From assembly GCA_020832495.1 (NCBI GenBank), contig JAFIEP010000095.1, forward strand, positions 1-60,134: a stretch of 60,134 nucleotides of DNA, given 5' to 3'. Position 1 is the first letter of the stretch. Each line of letters starts with the position of its first letter. A model generated the notes under the pieces. It made no database searches. It was given only the letters and a program-made list of their open reading frames with translations, and was not told the DNA's origin. The stretch is from Acidimicrobiia bacterium. GTDB taxonomy: Bacteria > Actinomycetota > Acidimicrobiia > Acidimicrobiales > Acidimicrobilacustridaceae. Both the position numbers and the translations under genes were made by a program. This document shows positions 41,123 through 49,892 of the stretch, one piece after another.

Positions 41123-42694
41123 GTGGACGATGCCCCGGTCGAGCCGACCGCTCAACCCGACGCACCGCCGAGCGACGGCGAGGTGGTCGAGCCCGCTGCT
41201 CCCGCTCGTCGGCAGCGCCGCACGTGGTTCCAACGGATGGTGCTGTCGCTCAATCTGTTGGTGGTGGTTGCCTGCCTGACCGCTGCGCTGGCGCTGGCCA
41301 ACGTGCACGAAGAGGTCAGCCAGATCAGCAGGATCGCCGGCAGTGGCACCCTGGCCACCGCCACCGAGGAACTCGAACCCTTGAACTTCCTCGTGGTGGG
41401 TGTCGACAACGCCGAAGGGCTCGATGCCGCCGATCCCGTACTGCGAGGTCGGAACCAGGCCTCGCTCCTGGCGGACACGATCATGGTGGCCCGTGTCGAC
41501 CCGGCCAGCGGGCGAGCCTGGCTGTTGTCCATCCCCCGGGATCTCTACGTACCCATCGCCGGCACCGGCGCTCAGGACCGGATCAACTCCGCCCTGGCGC
41601 TGGGTGACCCCACCCGCTTGATCGACACGGTGCAGGAGAGCCTGGACATCCCGATCCACCACTACGTGCAGATCAACTTCTCGGGGTTCGTGAACCTCGT
41701 GGAACTCATCGGGGGCGTGCCCGTGTGGTTCGAACACCCCGCCCGCGACGTCCACTCCGGGCTGTTCGTCGACTCGGCCGGCTGTGTGAACCTCGAGGGC
41801 GAACAGGCCCTGGCCTTCGTCCGTTCCCGGCGGGCCTACGAGGTGAACGTCGACGGGCAGTGGGAGCGGGACGGCACCTCCGACTTCGGTCGCATGGCCC
41901 GCCAACAGACTTTCGTGCGGGCGGCGCTCAACCGGGCCATCGCTCGGGGTGCTCGCAACCCCATCGAGATGCGGCGGATGATCGAGGCCACCCAGGGCGA
42001 GGTGGTGCTCGACGACGCGCTCAGCATCAGCGGCCTGGTGGACCTCGGCACCAGGTTCCGCGAGTTCGACCCCGAGAACCTCGAGTCGTTCACCCTGCCC
42101 GTGTCCGACGCCGAGATCGGCGGTGCCGCCGTGTTGATGCTGCGCGAGTCCGAGGCCCAGTCGGTGCTCGAGGTGTTCCGCGGTGGGAACGTGTTCGACG
42201 GCCTCACGGCATTGGTGCGAACCGAGGTGCGCAACGGCACGGGGGTGGTCGGTGAGGGACGGTCGGCTGCGGAGGACCTGGCCCGACACGGCTTCACCAT
42301 CGTGCGGACGGGCGACGCCGGCGACTGGCGGAACGAGCGGACCCACATCTTGTACCGACCCGACGGTCTGCTCGGCGCGGTGGTGTTGGCCAGGTTCCTG
42401 CCCGGCGACGTCGAGATCATCGAGGACGACACCGTCGGCACCGACGACGACACCCTGGTGGTGCTGGTCACCGGCGACGACTGGCGAGGGGTACTCGACG
42501 AGGCTCGGCCCGCCGAGGACTTCGAGCACCTCCTCGAACCGCTCGGACCGACCGCTGACGAGTCATCGGAGTTCGCTGACGCCCCCGACGCCCCCGACGC
42601 CCTGGCCGACGGGCCGGACGGACCGACGACACCGGAAGGGTCGACCGCGCCGAAGTTCGTGCCCACGCCGCCCGAAGGGGTGGTGTGCGGCTGA
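41123..42694 (+). CDS. LytR-CpsA-Psr family glycopolymer transferase
   Basis: A 523-residue membrane-anchored enzyme. After an acidic Pro-rich cytosolic start there is one helix (about 39-60). The LCP domain (about 85-300) shows NFLVVGVDN, DTIMVARVDP, the catalytic-site PRDLYVPI, INSALALG, and the LAFVRSRRAYE arginine pair. A LytR_C domain follows (about 370-450, VEVRNGTG-like). The C-terminus is Asp/Pro rich. LCP enzymes transfer lipid-linked glycans to peptidoglycan on the outer face. Its place before ugd and uxs suggests it attaches the glycan made by this block. The start GTG is fixed by the -10 and by the natural N-terminus. Confidence 0.88.
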   Translation: MDDAPVEPTAQPDAPPSDGEVVEPAAPARRQRRTWFQRMVLSLNLLVVVACLTAALALANVHEEVSQISRIAGSGTLATATEELEPLNFLVVGVDNAEGLDAADPVLRGRNQASLLADTIMVARVDPASGRAWLLSIPRDLYVPIAGTGAQDRINSALALGDPTRLIDTVQESLDIPIHHYVQINFSGFVNLVELIGGVPVWFEHPARDVHSGLFVDSAGCVNLEGEQALAFVRSRRAYEVNVDGQWERDGTSDFGRMARQQTFVRAALNRAIARGARNPIEMRRMIEATQGEVVLDDALSISGLVDLGTRFREFDPENLESFTLPVSDAEIGGAAVLMLRESEAQSVLEVFRGGNVFDGLTALVRTEVRNGTGVVGEGRSAAEDLARHGFTIVRTGDAGDWRNERTHILYRPDGLLGAVVLARFLPGDVEIIEDDTVGTDDDTLVVLVTGDDWRGVLDEARPAEDFEHLLEPLGPTADESSEFADAPDAPDALADGPDGPTTPEGSTAPKFVPTPPEGVVCG

Positions 42695-42841
42695 GGGCCG
42701 GACGGTGGTCCCCAGCCGTCGGTCGATGACGGTGGCCCTGCTGTGCGCCCCGGGGCCCGAGAACGTGAGTGCTCGGCGGGGACTACCATGTCGGAGCCTT
42801 GCCCCACGCGGGCCATCTGTCACCACGAGGGACCGTGCCGA

Positions 42842-42859
42842 GACCGACACCGGTCGGTC
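42842..42859 (+). promoter_or_regulatory. Hairpin in the ugd leader
   Basis: A perfect 7-bp stem (42842-42848 with 42853-42859) and a 4-nt loop end 12 nt before the ugd start, just ahead of the GAGGAG site. It could modulate translation. A TACCAT (42784-42789) is a possible -10 for a leader of about 75 nt. Confidence 0.35.
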
Positions 42860-42871
42860 CGCCGCTGAGGA

Positions 42872-44161
42872 GTGAACGTGCACGCCAAGATCGCAGTCAT
42901 CGGCACCGGTTACGTGGGGCTCACCACCGGCGCCTGCTTCGCTCACTTGGGCCACGAGGTGGTGTGCGCCGACATCGACCCGGCGAAGGTCGAGGCCCTC
43001 GAACGAGGCGAGATCCCCATCCACGAGCCGGGACTCGAGGACCTCGTGGCCGAAGGGGTGGCGGCCGGCCGGCTGCGGTTCGTTCTCGGCGGAGCCGCTG
43101 CGGTGCCCGACTGCGACGTTGCCTATCTCTGCGTGCCCACTCCCCAGGGCATCGACGGCGCTCCGGATCTCACCTACCTCGAGGCGGCCGCCCGCGAGAT
43201 CGGGCCGCTGCTCCCCTCCGAAGCCGTGGTGGTGAACAAGTCCACGGTGCCGGTGGGCTCGGCACGCGTGGTCGAGCAACACCTCGGCCGCACCGACGTG
43301 GCGGTGGCCTCCAACCCGGAGTTCCTGCGGGAGGGTTCGGCGGTGCAGGACTTCCTGCACCCCGACCGCGTGGTGATCGGGGCGCAGGACCGAGAAGCGG
43401 CCATCAAGGTGGCCGACCTGTTCGACGGCATCTCTGCGCCGGTACTCGTCACCGACCCGGCATCGGCGGAGACGATCAAGTACGTCAGCAACGCTTTCTT
43501 GGCCACCAAGTTGTCCTTCGTCAACGCCGTGGCCTCCGTCTGCGAGTCGGTGGGTGCCGACGTGGAGGACGTGCTGTTGGGTATGGGCTACGACACTCGC
43601 ATCGGCGCCGAGTTCCTCCGGCCGGGACCGGGATGGGGCGGCTCGTGCTTCCCGAAGGACACCCGTGCCCTGCTGCGCATCGCCGAGGACGCCGGGTACG
43701 ACTTCTCGTTGCTCGAGAGTGTGCTCGAGGCCAACGCCGCCCAGTTCGATCGGACTGCCAATCGGATCTGGGCCCTGGCCGGCAGCGAGCCGACCCCACC
43801 GACGGTCGCCGTGTGGGGTCTGACGTTCAAGGCCAACACCGACGATCTGCGCGACTCACCGTCCATCGAGGTGATTCGACGCCTGACACAACGAGGGGCG
43901 CTGGTGCGGGCCTACGATCCGGTGCTCGCCCCAGAGGCCATCGACCTCGAGGGTGTGACAATGGTGGACGATGCCTACGCCGCCTGCGAAGGGGCTGACG
44001 TCGTCGCCGTGTTGACCGAGTGGGACGAGTTCAAGTTCGTCGACGTGGACAAGATGGCCAACGTGCTCGCCCAGCGGAAGATCTTCGACGGGCGCAACAT
44101 CTTGGATCGTTCACAGTTCACCCCCCACGGGTTCACGCTCGAAGGCATCGGGCGGCGCTGA
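42872..44161 (+). CDS. ugd: UDP-glucose/GlcNAc 6-dehydrogenase
   Basis: A 429-residue NAD-dependent four-electron dehydrogenase. It has GTGYVGL (9-15), VNKSTVPVG, NPEFLREGSA (146-155) and the catalytic Cys257 in PGWGGSCFPKD, then LTFKANTDDLRDSPS. It makes UDP-glucuronate, which the next enzyme decarboxylates. It could also oxidise UDP-GlcNAc for the diacetamido-uronate trio, since no WbpA is found here. Start GTG 42872 has GAGGAG 5 nt upstream. Its stop is directly followed by the GTG of the decarboxylase gene. It is cytosolic. Confidence 0.93.
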   Translation: MNVHAKIAVIGTGYVGLTTGACFAHLGHEVVCADIDPAKVEALERGEIPIHEPGLEDLVAEGVAAGRLRFVLGGAAAVPDCDVAYLCVPTPQGIDGAPDLTYLEAAAREIGPLLPSEAVVVNKSTVPVGSARVVEQHLGRTDVAVASNPEFLREGSAVQDFLHPDRVVIGAQDREAAIKVADLFDGISAPVLVTDPASAETIKYVSNAFLATKLSFVNAVASVCESVGADVEDVLLGMGYDTRIGAEFLRPGPGWGGSCFPKDTRALLRIAEDAGYDFSLLESVLEANAAQFDRTANRIWALAGSEPTPPTVAVWGLTFKANTDDLRDSPSIEVIRRLTQRGALVRAYDPVLAPEAIDLEGVTMVDDAYAACEGADVVAVLTEWDEFKFVDVDKMANVLAQRKIFDGRNILDRSQFTPHGFTLEGIGRR

Positions 44162-45112
44162 GTGGGCCGGATCGTCGTCACCGGTGGGGCGGGCTTCATC
44201 GGGGCACACCTGTGCCGCGCACTGCTCGAACGGGGTGAGCAGGTGGTCGCCATGGACAACCTGCTCACCGGCTCGGTGGCCAACATCGAGGAACTGTTCG
44301 GGCACGCCCGCTTCACCTTCGTCGAGCAGGACGTGTCGTCCTACGTCTGGGTACCGGGCGAGGTCGACGCCGTGCTGCATTTCGCCAGCCCGGCCTCCCC
44401 TGCGGACTACCTGCGCTGGCCGATCCCCACGCTGAAGGTCGGGAGCCTCGGTACCCACAACACGCTGGGCCTGGCCAAGGCGAAGGGCGCCCGCTACCTG
44501 TTGGCGTCGACCAGCGAGGTGTACGGCGATCCCACCGCCCACCCACAGACAGAGACCTATTGGGGGAACGTGAACCCGGTCGGGCCACGTGGTGTGTACG
44601 ACGAGGCGAAGCGGTTTGCCGAGGCGATGACCATGGCCTACCACCGCTTCCACGGTCTCGACGTGCGCATCGCCCGCATCTTCAACACCTACGGCCCCCG
44701 CATGCGTCGCAAGGACGGTCGTGTCGTATCCACGTTCATCGTGCAGGCGCTGAGTGGCGAACCCCTCACCGTGCACGGCAGCGGCGAGCAGACGCGTTCC
44801 TTCTGCTACGTGGACGACACGGTGCGGGGCTTGCTGGCACTCCTCGACGGTGATGTCGTCGGGCCGGTGAACATCGGCAACCCGTCGGAGTTCACGGTGC
44901 GCGAACTGGCCGAGTTGGTGTTCGAAGTGGTGGGTGCCACCCAGCCCCTGGTCTTCGACGACCTGCCCGAGGATGATCCCCGCCAGCGCTGCCCCGACAT
45001 CACACTGGCCACCGAGCGCCTGGGGTGGCAGCCCGAGGTCGACCTGCGCACGGGCCTGGAGCGCACCGCTGCATGGTTCCGCCAGAGGGTGGCCGTCCAG
45101 CGCCCCGACTGA
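44162..45112 (+). CDS. uxs: UDP-glucuronate decarboxylase (UDP-xylose synthase)
   Basis: A 316-residue extended [13 protein letters not shown] binds [14 protein letters not shown] and [10 protein letters not shown] are signatures that separate UXS from GalE-type epimerases, and STSEVYGDP plus GVYDEAKR carry the catalytic Ser/Tyr/Lys. [10 protein letters not shown] closes the fold. It decarboxylates UDP-glucuronate to UDP-xylose. The start GTG follows the ugd TGA with no gap, so the two are coupled. After it, 82 nt with a TAGGCT -10 lead to the GDP-fucose synthase gene. Confidence 0.9.
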   Translation: MGRIVVTGGAGFIGAHLCRALLERGEQVVAMDNLLTGSVANIEELFGHARFTFVEQDVSSYVWVPGEVDAVLHFASPASPADYLRWPIPTLKVGSLGTHNTLGLAKAKGARYLLASTSEVYGDPTAHPQTETYWGNVNPVGPRGVYDEAKRFAEAMTMAYHRFHGLDVRIARIFNTYGPRMRRKDGRVVSTFIVQALSGEPLTVHGSGEQTRSFCYVDDTVRGLLALLDGDVVGPVNIGNPSEFTVRELAELVFEVVGATQPLVFDDLPEDDPRQRCPDITLATERLGWQPEVDLRTGLERTAAWFRQRVAVQRPD

Positions 45113-45180
45113 CGGCCGGAACCGGCTGACGGTGCCGACCACCGAGGTTCGGGAGGGTCGGCCGGAGGCACCATCGGGGT

Positions 45181-45186
45181 TAGGCT
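45181..45186 (+). promoter_or_regulatory. -10 (TAGGCT) 8 nt before fcl start
   Basis: Consensus-like hexamer with 8-nt spacing to ATG 45195. It predicts a leaderless or 1-2 nt leader mRNA for the fcl-GT4-GT4-GT4 operon. No clear -35. Confidence 0.45.
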
Positions 45187-45194
45187 CGGTCGTC

Positions 45195-46172
45195 ATGGAC
45201 GCAGAGGAGAGTCGAGCCTTCTGGCGACATCGGCGGGTGCTCGTCACCGGTGGGACCGGGTTCCTCGGCGGGGCCCTCGTGCGACGCCTGACAGAGCTGG
45301 GGGCCACCGACGTCGTTGCCCCGACCAGCGCCGCCTACGACCTCCGCGACCCGGTGCAGGTGGCGAAGCTCTTCGCCGATGCCGCTCCCGAGTTGGTGTT
45401 GCACCTCGCGGCGCGCGTCGGTGGTATCGGTGCCAACCAGGAGCGACCTGGCGACCTCTACCTCGACAACCTGCTCATGGGTACCTACGTCATCGACGAG
45501 GCCCGCCGGCGCGAGGTTCCCAAGACCGTGGTCGTGGGGACCATCTGTTCCTACCCGAAGATGACGCCCGTGCCGTTCAGCGAGACCTCGCTGTGGCAGG
45601 GCTACCCGGAGGAGACCAACGCGCCGTACGGCATCGCCAAGCTGGCGCAGTTGGTGCAATTGCAGGCCAACCGGGCCCAGTTCGGCCAGAACGGGATCTA
45701 CCTGATGCCGACCAACCTCTATGGGCCCGGCGACAAGTTCCACCCGGCGGTGTCCCACGTCATCCCTGCGCTCATCCGCAAGGCCGTCCTCGCCGCCGAG
45801 TCGGGGGCCGACCACATCGAGGTGTGGGGTACCGGAGCCGCCAGCCGAGAGTTCCTCTACGTCGACGATGCGGTGGACGGCATCCTCGCCGCCGCCGAGC
45901 GGTACGACGGCGCCGACCCGGTGAATCTGGGCGCTGACTCAGAGCTGCTCATCAGAGATCTCGTCGGCATCATCGTGGAGCTCGTGGGCTTCGACGGTGA
46001 CGTGCGCTGGGACAGCACGAAGCCCGACGGTCAACCCCGCCGGGGTGTCGACGGCAGCCGCGCACAGGAGCTGTTCGGGTTCGTGGCGGCAACGCCGTTC
46101 GAGGAGGGATTGGCCCGCACGGTCGAGTGGTACCGGGCCAACCGCGAGGAGGCAGAGGCGCGAGCGGTGTGA
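45195..46172 (+). CDS. fcl: GDP-L-fucose synthase
   Basis: A 325-residue SDR of the WcaG/Fcl family. It has VTGGTGFLGG, AARVGGIGAN, the active-site ICSYPK and YGIAKL with Tyr/Lys, NLYGPGDKF and ASREFLYVDD. It performs the epimerisation and reduction of GDP-4-keto-6-deoxymannose to GDP-L-fucose; gmd, which makes its substrate, lies 9 kb away on the other strand. The ATG start is set by the upstream -10 at 8 nt and by the family N-terminus. Its last bases overlap the next GT4 gene as GTGA. It is cytosolic. Confidence 0.88.
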   Translation: MDAEESRAFWRHRRVLVTGGTGFLGGALVRRLTELGATDVVAPTSAAYDLRDPVQVAKLFADAAPELVLHLAARVGGIGANQERPGDLYLDNLLMGTYVIDEARRREVPKTVVVGTICSYPKMTPVPFSETSLWQGYPEETNAPYGIAKLAQLVQLQANRAQFGQNGIYLMPTNLYGPGDKFHPAVSHVIPALIRKAVLAAESGADHIEVWGTGAASREFLYVDDAVDGILAAAERYDGADPVNLGADSELLIRDLVGIIVELVGFDGDVRWDSTKPDGQPRRGVDGSRAQELFGFVAATPFEEGLARTVEWYRANREEAEARAV

Positions 46173-47362
46173 GCGGTCGGGCAGCCGAGGATCCCGACCT
46201 GCGCGTCGCCGTCACCCTCGAGCAGTGCTGGCATCGGGTACCGGGCGGGACAGCTCGAGCAACCCTGGCGGCGGTGAATGGCCTGTCCGCACTGCCATCG
46301 GTCGAGGTCATCGGCGTGGCGGCCGCCCATCGGCAGCCGCCACCGGCACCGTGGCGCCCAATGGTGCGCGTCGAGCACTCGCTCCTTCCCCGCCCGGTCC
46401 TCTACGAGGCGTGGCACCGCCTCCGTGGGCCGCGCCTCGAGCGCATCACCGGGCCGGTCGACGTGGTGTGGGCCTCGGCCATGGCCATGCCGCCCACGGC
46501 GGCGGCACCGGTGGTGGCCAGCGTGCACGACCTGGCCTTCCTCGACGACTCGTCAGTGGCGACCCGACGTGGACTGCGGTTCTTCCGGCAGTCCGTCGAG
46601 CTCGTGCGCCGGCATGCGGCAGCCGTGGTGTGCCCGTCCGACGCCACCGCGGCGGACTGCGTCCGTCACGGCATCGACCCCGAGCGTGTCCGCGTCGTGC
46701 CCTGGGGCCTGGACCTTCCTGCGGCGACGGCTGCGGAGGTCGACGGGGCGCGTGCACGGTTCGGTCTGCACGGACCGTTCGTGCTGTGGGTGGGCACCGT
46801 CGAGCCCCGGAAGAACCTGCCCGGTCTGCTCGAGGCATGGCGACGGCTGGGCACGCCGACGGAACGTCCGCCACTGGTGCTGGTCGGGCCGGTGGGGTGG
46901 GGTCCGGCACTCGACGAGGCCGTGGGCTCGGATCGGCGTGGCCTGGTCGTCACTGGCTTCGTGGACCCTTCGACCCTGCGCGGTCTCTACGCAGCGGCCA
47001 CCGTCTTCTGCTACCCGAGTTCAGCCGAGGGCTTCGGTCTCCCGGTCCTCGAAGCAATGGCGCAGGGCACCCCGGTGGTCACCTCGGCTGGTACGGCCAC
47101 CGAGGAGGTGCTCGGTCCCGACGGTGGTGCCGGGTTCGCCGTGCCGCCGAGCGACCACCCTGCCATCACCGCCGCGCTCGCTCGGCTGCTCGATGATCCG
47201 GCGCTGGCCGAGCGCTGCGGGCGTGCGGGTGGCCTGCGATCGGAGCACTACAGCGAGGATCGAACCGCACGCGCCCTGGCCACTGTGTTCACCGACGTCG
47301 TCAGCCGATCGTCGATCGACGGGCGGCCGGGAGTGGCACGTCCGGGGGCGGACCAGTCGTGA
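46169..47362 (+). CDS. Family 4 glycosyltransferase (first of three)
   Basis: A 397-residue GT-B enzyme. The N-terminal part has EQCWHRVPGGTARATL, typical of the mannosyl/rhamnosyl GT4 subgroup. The donor half has GTVEPRKNLPGLLEAW, GFVDPSTL, and the YPSSAEGFGLPVLEAMAQG stretch whose Glu pair binds the nucleotide. It probably transfers mannose, fucose or rhamnose to a lipid-linked acceptor. Start GTG 46169 overlaps the fcl stop as GTGA with AGAGG 8 nt upstream. It shares the subgroup motif with the two GT4 paralogs at 56-58 kb. Confidence 0.85.
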   Translation: MSGRAAEDPDLRVAVTLEQCWHRVPGGTARATLAAVNGLSALPSVEVIGVAAAHRQPPPAPWRPMVRVEHSLLPRPVLYEAWHRLRGPRLERITGPVDVVWASAMAMPPTAAAPVVASVHDLAFLDDSSVATRRGLRFFRQSVELVRRHAAAVVCPSDATAADCVRHGIDPERVRVVPWGLDLPAATAAEVDGARARFGLHGPFVLWVGTVEPRKNLPGLLEAWRRLGTPTERPPLVLVGPVGWGPALDEAVGSDRRGLVVTGFVDPSTLRGLYAAATVFCYPSSAEGFGLPVLEAMAQGTPVVTSAGTATEEVLGPDGGAGFAVPPSDHPAITAALARLLDDPALAERCGRAGGLRSEHYSEDRTARALATVFTDVVSRSSIDGRPGVARPGADQS

Positions 47363-48507
47363 GTCGGCCTCGTGTCGGGTGCAATCTGCTGTGGTTGGTG
47401 CCCTCGGTGGTGGGTGGGAGCGAGGACTACGCCTTGGGCCTGTTGGGTGGTCTCGCCGCATCCGACGAGCTGGACCCCGCCGAGGTGGTCCTGTTCGTGA
47501 ACCGGACCACGGCAGCGACGCACCCGCACCTCTCCGAGCAGTGGTCCACCGTCGTCGCCCCGATCGAGGGCCCACGGCGACCGACGCGGGTACTGGCTGA
47601 GTCGACCTGGCTGGCGCATCAGGCGCAGCGTCGGGGACTTGGCCTCGTCCATCACCTCGGTGGTCTCGTGCCGTGGTACTCGCCGGTCCCAACCGTGGTC
47701 ACGGTGCACGACCTGCAACCCCTGGTGCTGGCCGGCAACTTCTCGCCGCTCAAGCAGCGCTACCTGGCCAGCGCCATCCCGGCCTCGGTTCGTCGAGCCC
47801 GCAGGGTGGTGGCGCTCAGCCATGCCGGCGCCCGCGATCTCGAGTACCTGCTCGGTGTGGATCCGGAACGCATCGTCACCATTCACCCCGGCCGGACACC
47901 ACCCGACCCCCGAGCACTCGACGCCGAGGAGGCACGGCGCGTGCGTGCCCGCTACGAATTGGGGGATCGTCCGTTCTTCGTGCTGCCCGCCATCACCTGG
48001 CCGCACAAAAACCACATCATGCTGGTCGAGGCCTTCGCCAGGTTGGCCGAGCGGCGACCCGAACCACTGCTCGTGCTGCCCGGTGGGGAGGGACCGGCGG
48101 AGCCGGCGCTGCGGGCTGCCGTGGCGGCCGCCGGCCTCGGCGACCGCGTCCGACGCCTGGGTCGGATACCTCGGTTGGACCTCGAGGTCCTGTTGGCCAA
48201 CGCCGTGGCGCTAGCGTTCCCCTCGAGGTTCGAGGGGTTCGGCCTGCCGGTCGTCGAAGCCATGGGTCTGCGCTGTCCTGTGCTGGCGGCGGCCACCACC
48301 TCGCTCCCCGAAGTGGTGGGCGATGCCGGCGTGCTGTTGTCTCCCGACCGACCTCAAGAATGGACCGACGCCATGGAAGACCTGCTCGACCGTCCCGACC
48401 ACCGCAGCGAGTTGGCGTCGGCCGGTGAACGGCGGGCAGCCCAGTTCAGTTGGCGGACGGCGGCGAGGCGAACGGTCGAGCTGTGGCACGAGGAGCTCTA
48501 CCGGTGA
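47359..48507 (+). CDS. Family 4 glycosyltransferase (second of three)
   Basis: A 382-residue GT-B enzyme. It has NLLWLVPSVVGGSEDYAL at the N-terminus, VTVHDLQPL, HPGRTPPDPR, AITWPHKNHIMLVEA, and FPSRFEGFGLPVVEAMGL as donor motif. Start GTG overlaps the previous stop by GTGA; the next gene overlaps its own stop in the same way, so the three GT4 genes are translated as a coupled series. The sugar specificity is unknown. Confidence 0.85.
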   Translation: MSRPRVGCNLLWLVPSVVGGSEDYALGLLGGLAASDELDPAEVVLFVNRTTAATHPHLSEQWSTVVAPIEGPRRPTRVLAESTWLAHQAQRRGLGLVHHLGGLVPWYSPVPTVVTVHDLQPLVLAGNFSPLKQRYLASAIPASVRRARRVVALSHAGARDLEYLLGVDPERIVTIHPGRTPPDPRALDAEEARRVRARYELGDRPFFVLPAITWPHKNHIMLVEAFARLAERRPEPLLVLPGGEGPAEPALRAAVAAAGLGDRVRRLGRIPRLDLEVLLANAVALAFPSRFEGFGLPVVEAMGLRCPVLAAATTSLPEVVGDAGVLLSPDRPQEWTDAMEDLLDRPDHRSELASAGERRAAQFSWRTAARRTVELWHEELYR

Positions 48508-49787
48508 ACATCCTGGTCCTGTGTCCGCACTTCGCGCCTGACGTGGCGCCAACTGGGGTGGTCATGACCGCCATCGGCACAGAGCTGGCGGCGCGCGGTC
48601 ATCGCCTGCACGTGGTCACCTCGCTGCCCTGGTACCGCCACCACCGGGTGGAGGTCGGCTGGGAAGGCCAGTTGGTGCGCATCGAGGACCGGTCGTGGGG
48701 CCGCATCACCCGGCTCCATCCATTTCCCACCGACAAGAGCAACATCCCGGCGCGTGCACTGGCCTTCGGGGGGTTCACCGCCCTGGCCTCGCTCGAAGGC
48801 CTCCTCACCCGGTCCCGACCCGACGTGGTGCTGGCCATGTCGCCTCCGCTCACCCTGGGCCTGGCCGGCTGGTCGGTCGCTCGGTCCCGGCGGGTGCCGT
48901 TCGTGTTCAACATCCAAGACGTGTTCCCCGACGTGGCCGTCGAGCTGGGCCTGCTCACCGACACGCGGGTCATCGCCGCGGCCAGTTGGCTGGAGCGTGC
49001 CACCTACCGGCGGGCCGACGCCGTGACAGTGCTGTCGGAGGATCTGGCCCGCAACGTGGTGGACAAGCTCGCCTCGGGGCCTCGCCCGCTGGAGGCCGAC
49101 GAGGCGGCATCTCGGGTGCACGTGATCCCCAACTTCGTCGACACCGAGCGCATCGTGGCCGCCCCCAGGGACAACGACTACCGCCGTGAGTTCGGCCTCG
49201 GCGACCGAACGGTCGTCATGTACGCCGGGAACGTCGGGTTCTCCCAGTCGCTCGACTTGGTGCTGGCAGCGGCCCGCGCCATGGTCGATCGCACCGATGT
49301 GGTCTTTGTCATCAACGGCGGCGGTACGGCCCGACCCACGCTCGAGGCCGACGCTGCCGGGCTCGACAACGTGGTGTTCGTCGACATGCAGCCGGCGGAG
49401 CGGTTACCCGAGGTGCTGGCTGCCGCCGATCTCCACCTGGTGCCGCTCCGCAAGGGCCTGGCCCGCGCCAGCGTCCCGTCGAAGCTCTACTCGATTCTCG
49501 CCGCCGGTCGGCCGGTACTCGCCGCCGTCGACCCCGGCACCGAGGTGGCGCGAACGCTGGCGGCCGCCGAGGCGGGACGAGCGGTACCCCCCGACGATCC
49601 CGAGGCGTTCGTGGCTGCGCTGGAGGAGCTGCTCGACGGCCCTGATGTCCTGACGGCGATGGGTGCCGCCGGCCGGCGATTCGTGGAGGCGTGGGCATCG
49701 CCTGCGGCAGTGGCTGCGTCCTACGAAGCGCTGTTCGAACAGCTCATCGCCGCTCGCAGCCGCCACCCGGTGGGCCTCGCCCGCTGA
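48504..49787 (+). CDS. Family 4 glycosyltransferase (third of three, WbuB-like)
   Basis: A 427-residue GT4. The N-terminus VLCPHFAPDVAPTGVVM and TSLPWYRHH, then FNIQDVFPDVAVELG, are typical of the WbuB/L-fucosamine transferase subgroup. The donor half has YAGNVGFSQSLDLVL, LVPLRKGLARASVPSKLY and a Gly-rich tail; the usual E-x7-E is replaced by the SVPSKLYSILAAGRP loop of this subgroup. Start GTG overlaps the previous stop as GTGA with GAGGAG 8 nt upstream. Three tandem hairpins follow its stop. The sugar moved is unknown; fucose or an amino-deoxy sugar is plausible from family and context. Confidence 0.83.
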   Translation: MNILVLCPHFAPDVAPTGVVMTAIGTELAARGHRLHVVTSLPWYRHHRVEVGWEGQLVRIEDRSWGRITRLHPFPTDKSNIPARALAFGGFTALASLEGLLTRSRPDVVLAMSPPLTLGLAGWSVARSRRVPFVFNIQDVFPDVAVELGLLTDTRVIAAASWLERATYRRADAVTVLSEDLARNVVDKLASGPRPLEADEAASRVHVIPNFVDTERIVAAPRDNDYRREFGLGDRTVVMYAGNVGFSQSLDLVLAAARAMVDRTDVVFVINGGGTARPTLEADAAGLDNVVFVDMQPAERLPEVLAAADLHLVPLRKGLARASVPSKLYSILAAGRPVLAAVDPGTEVARTLAAAEAGRAVPPDDPEAFVAALEELLDGPDVLTAMGAAGRRFVEAWASPAAVAASYEALFEQLIAARSRHPVGLAR

Positions 49788-49789
49788 GC

Positions 49790-49849
49790 CCGCCGCGCAC
49801 CGCGGCGGACGTCCGTCCCGTCGGGACGACGCCTCCACCGATGGGAGGC
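49790..49849 (+). terminator. Three tandem hairpins ending the fcl-GT4 operon
   Basis: Perfect stems: 49790-49797 with 49801-49808 (8 bp, 3-nt loop), 49814-49819 with 49823-49828 (6 bp, 3-nt loop), and 49831-49836 with 49844-49849 (6 bp, 7-nt loop). There is no U-tract. A new promoter follows directly, which fits termination here. Confidence 0.6.
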
Positions 49850-49875
49850 GATCTGTGTTGGCGAGTCGCTACCGG

Positions 49876-49881
49876 TAGGAT
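49876..49881 (+). promoter_or_regulatory. -10 (TAGGAT) of the His-rich protein gene
   Basis: TAGGAT ends 11 nt before ATG 49893. The mRNA leader would be about 5 nt, too short for a ribosome binding site, and none is seen. Confidence 0.45.
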
Positions 49882-49892
49882 CAGGTTCTCCT

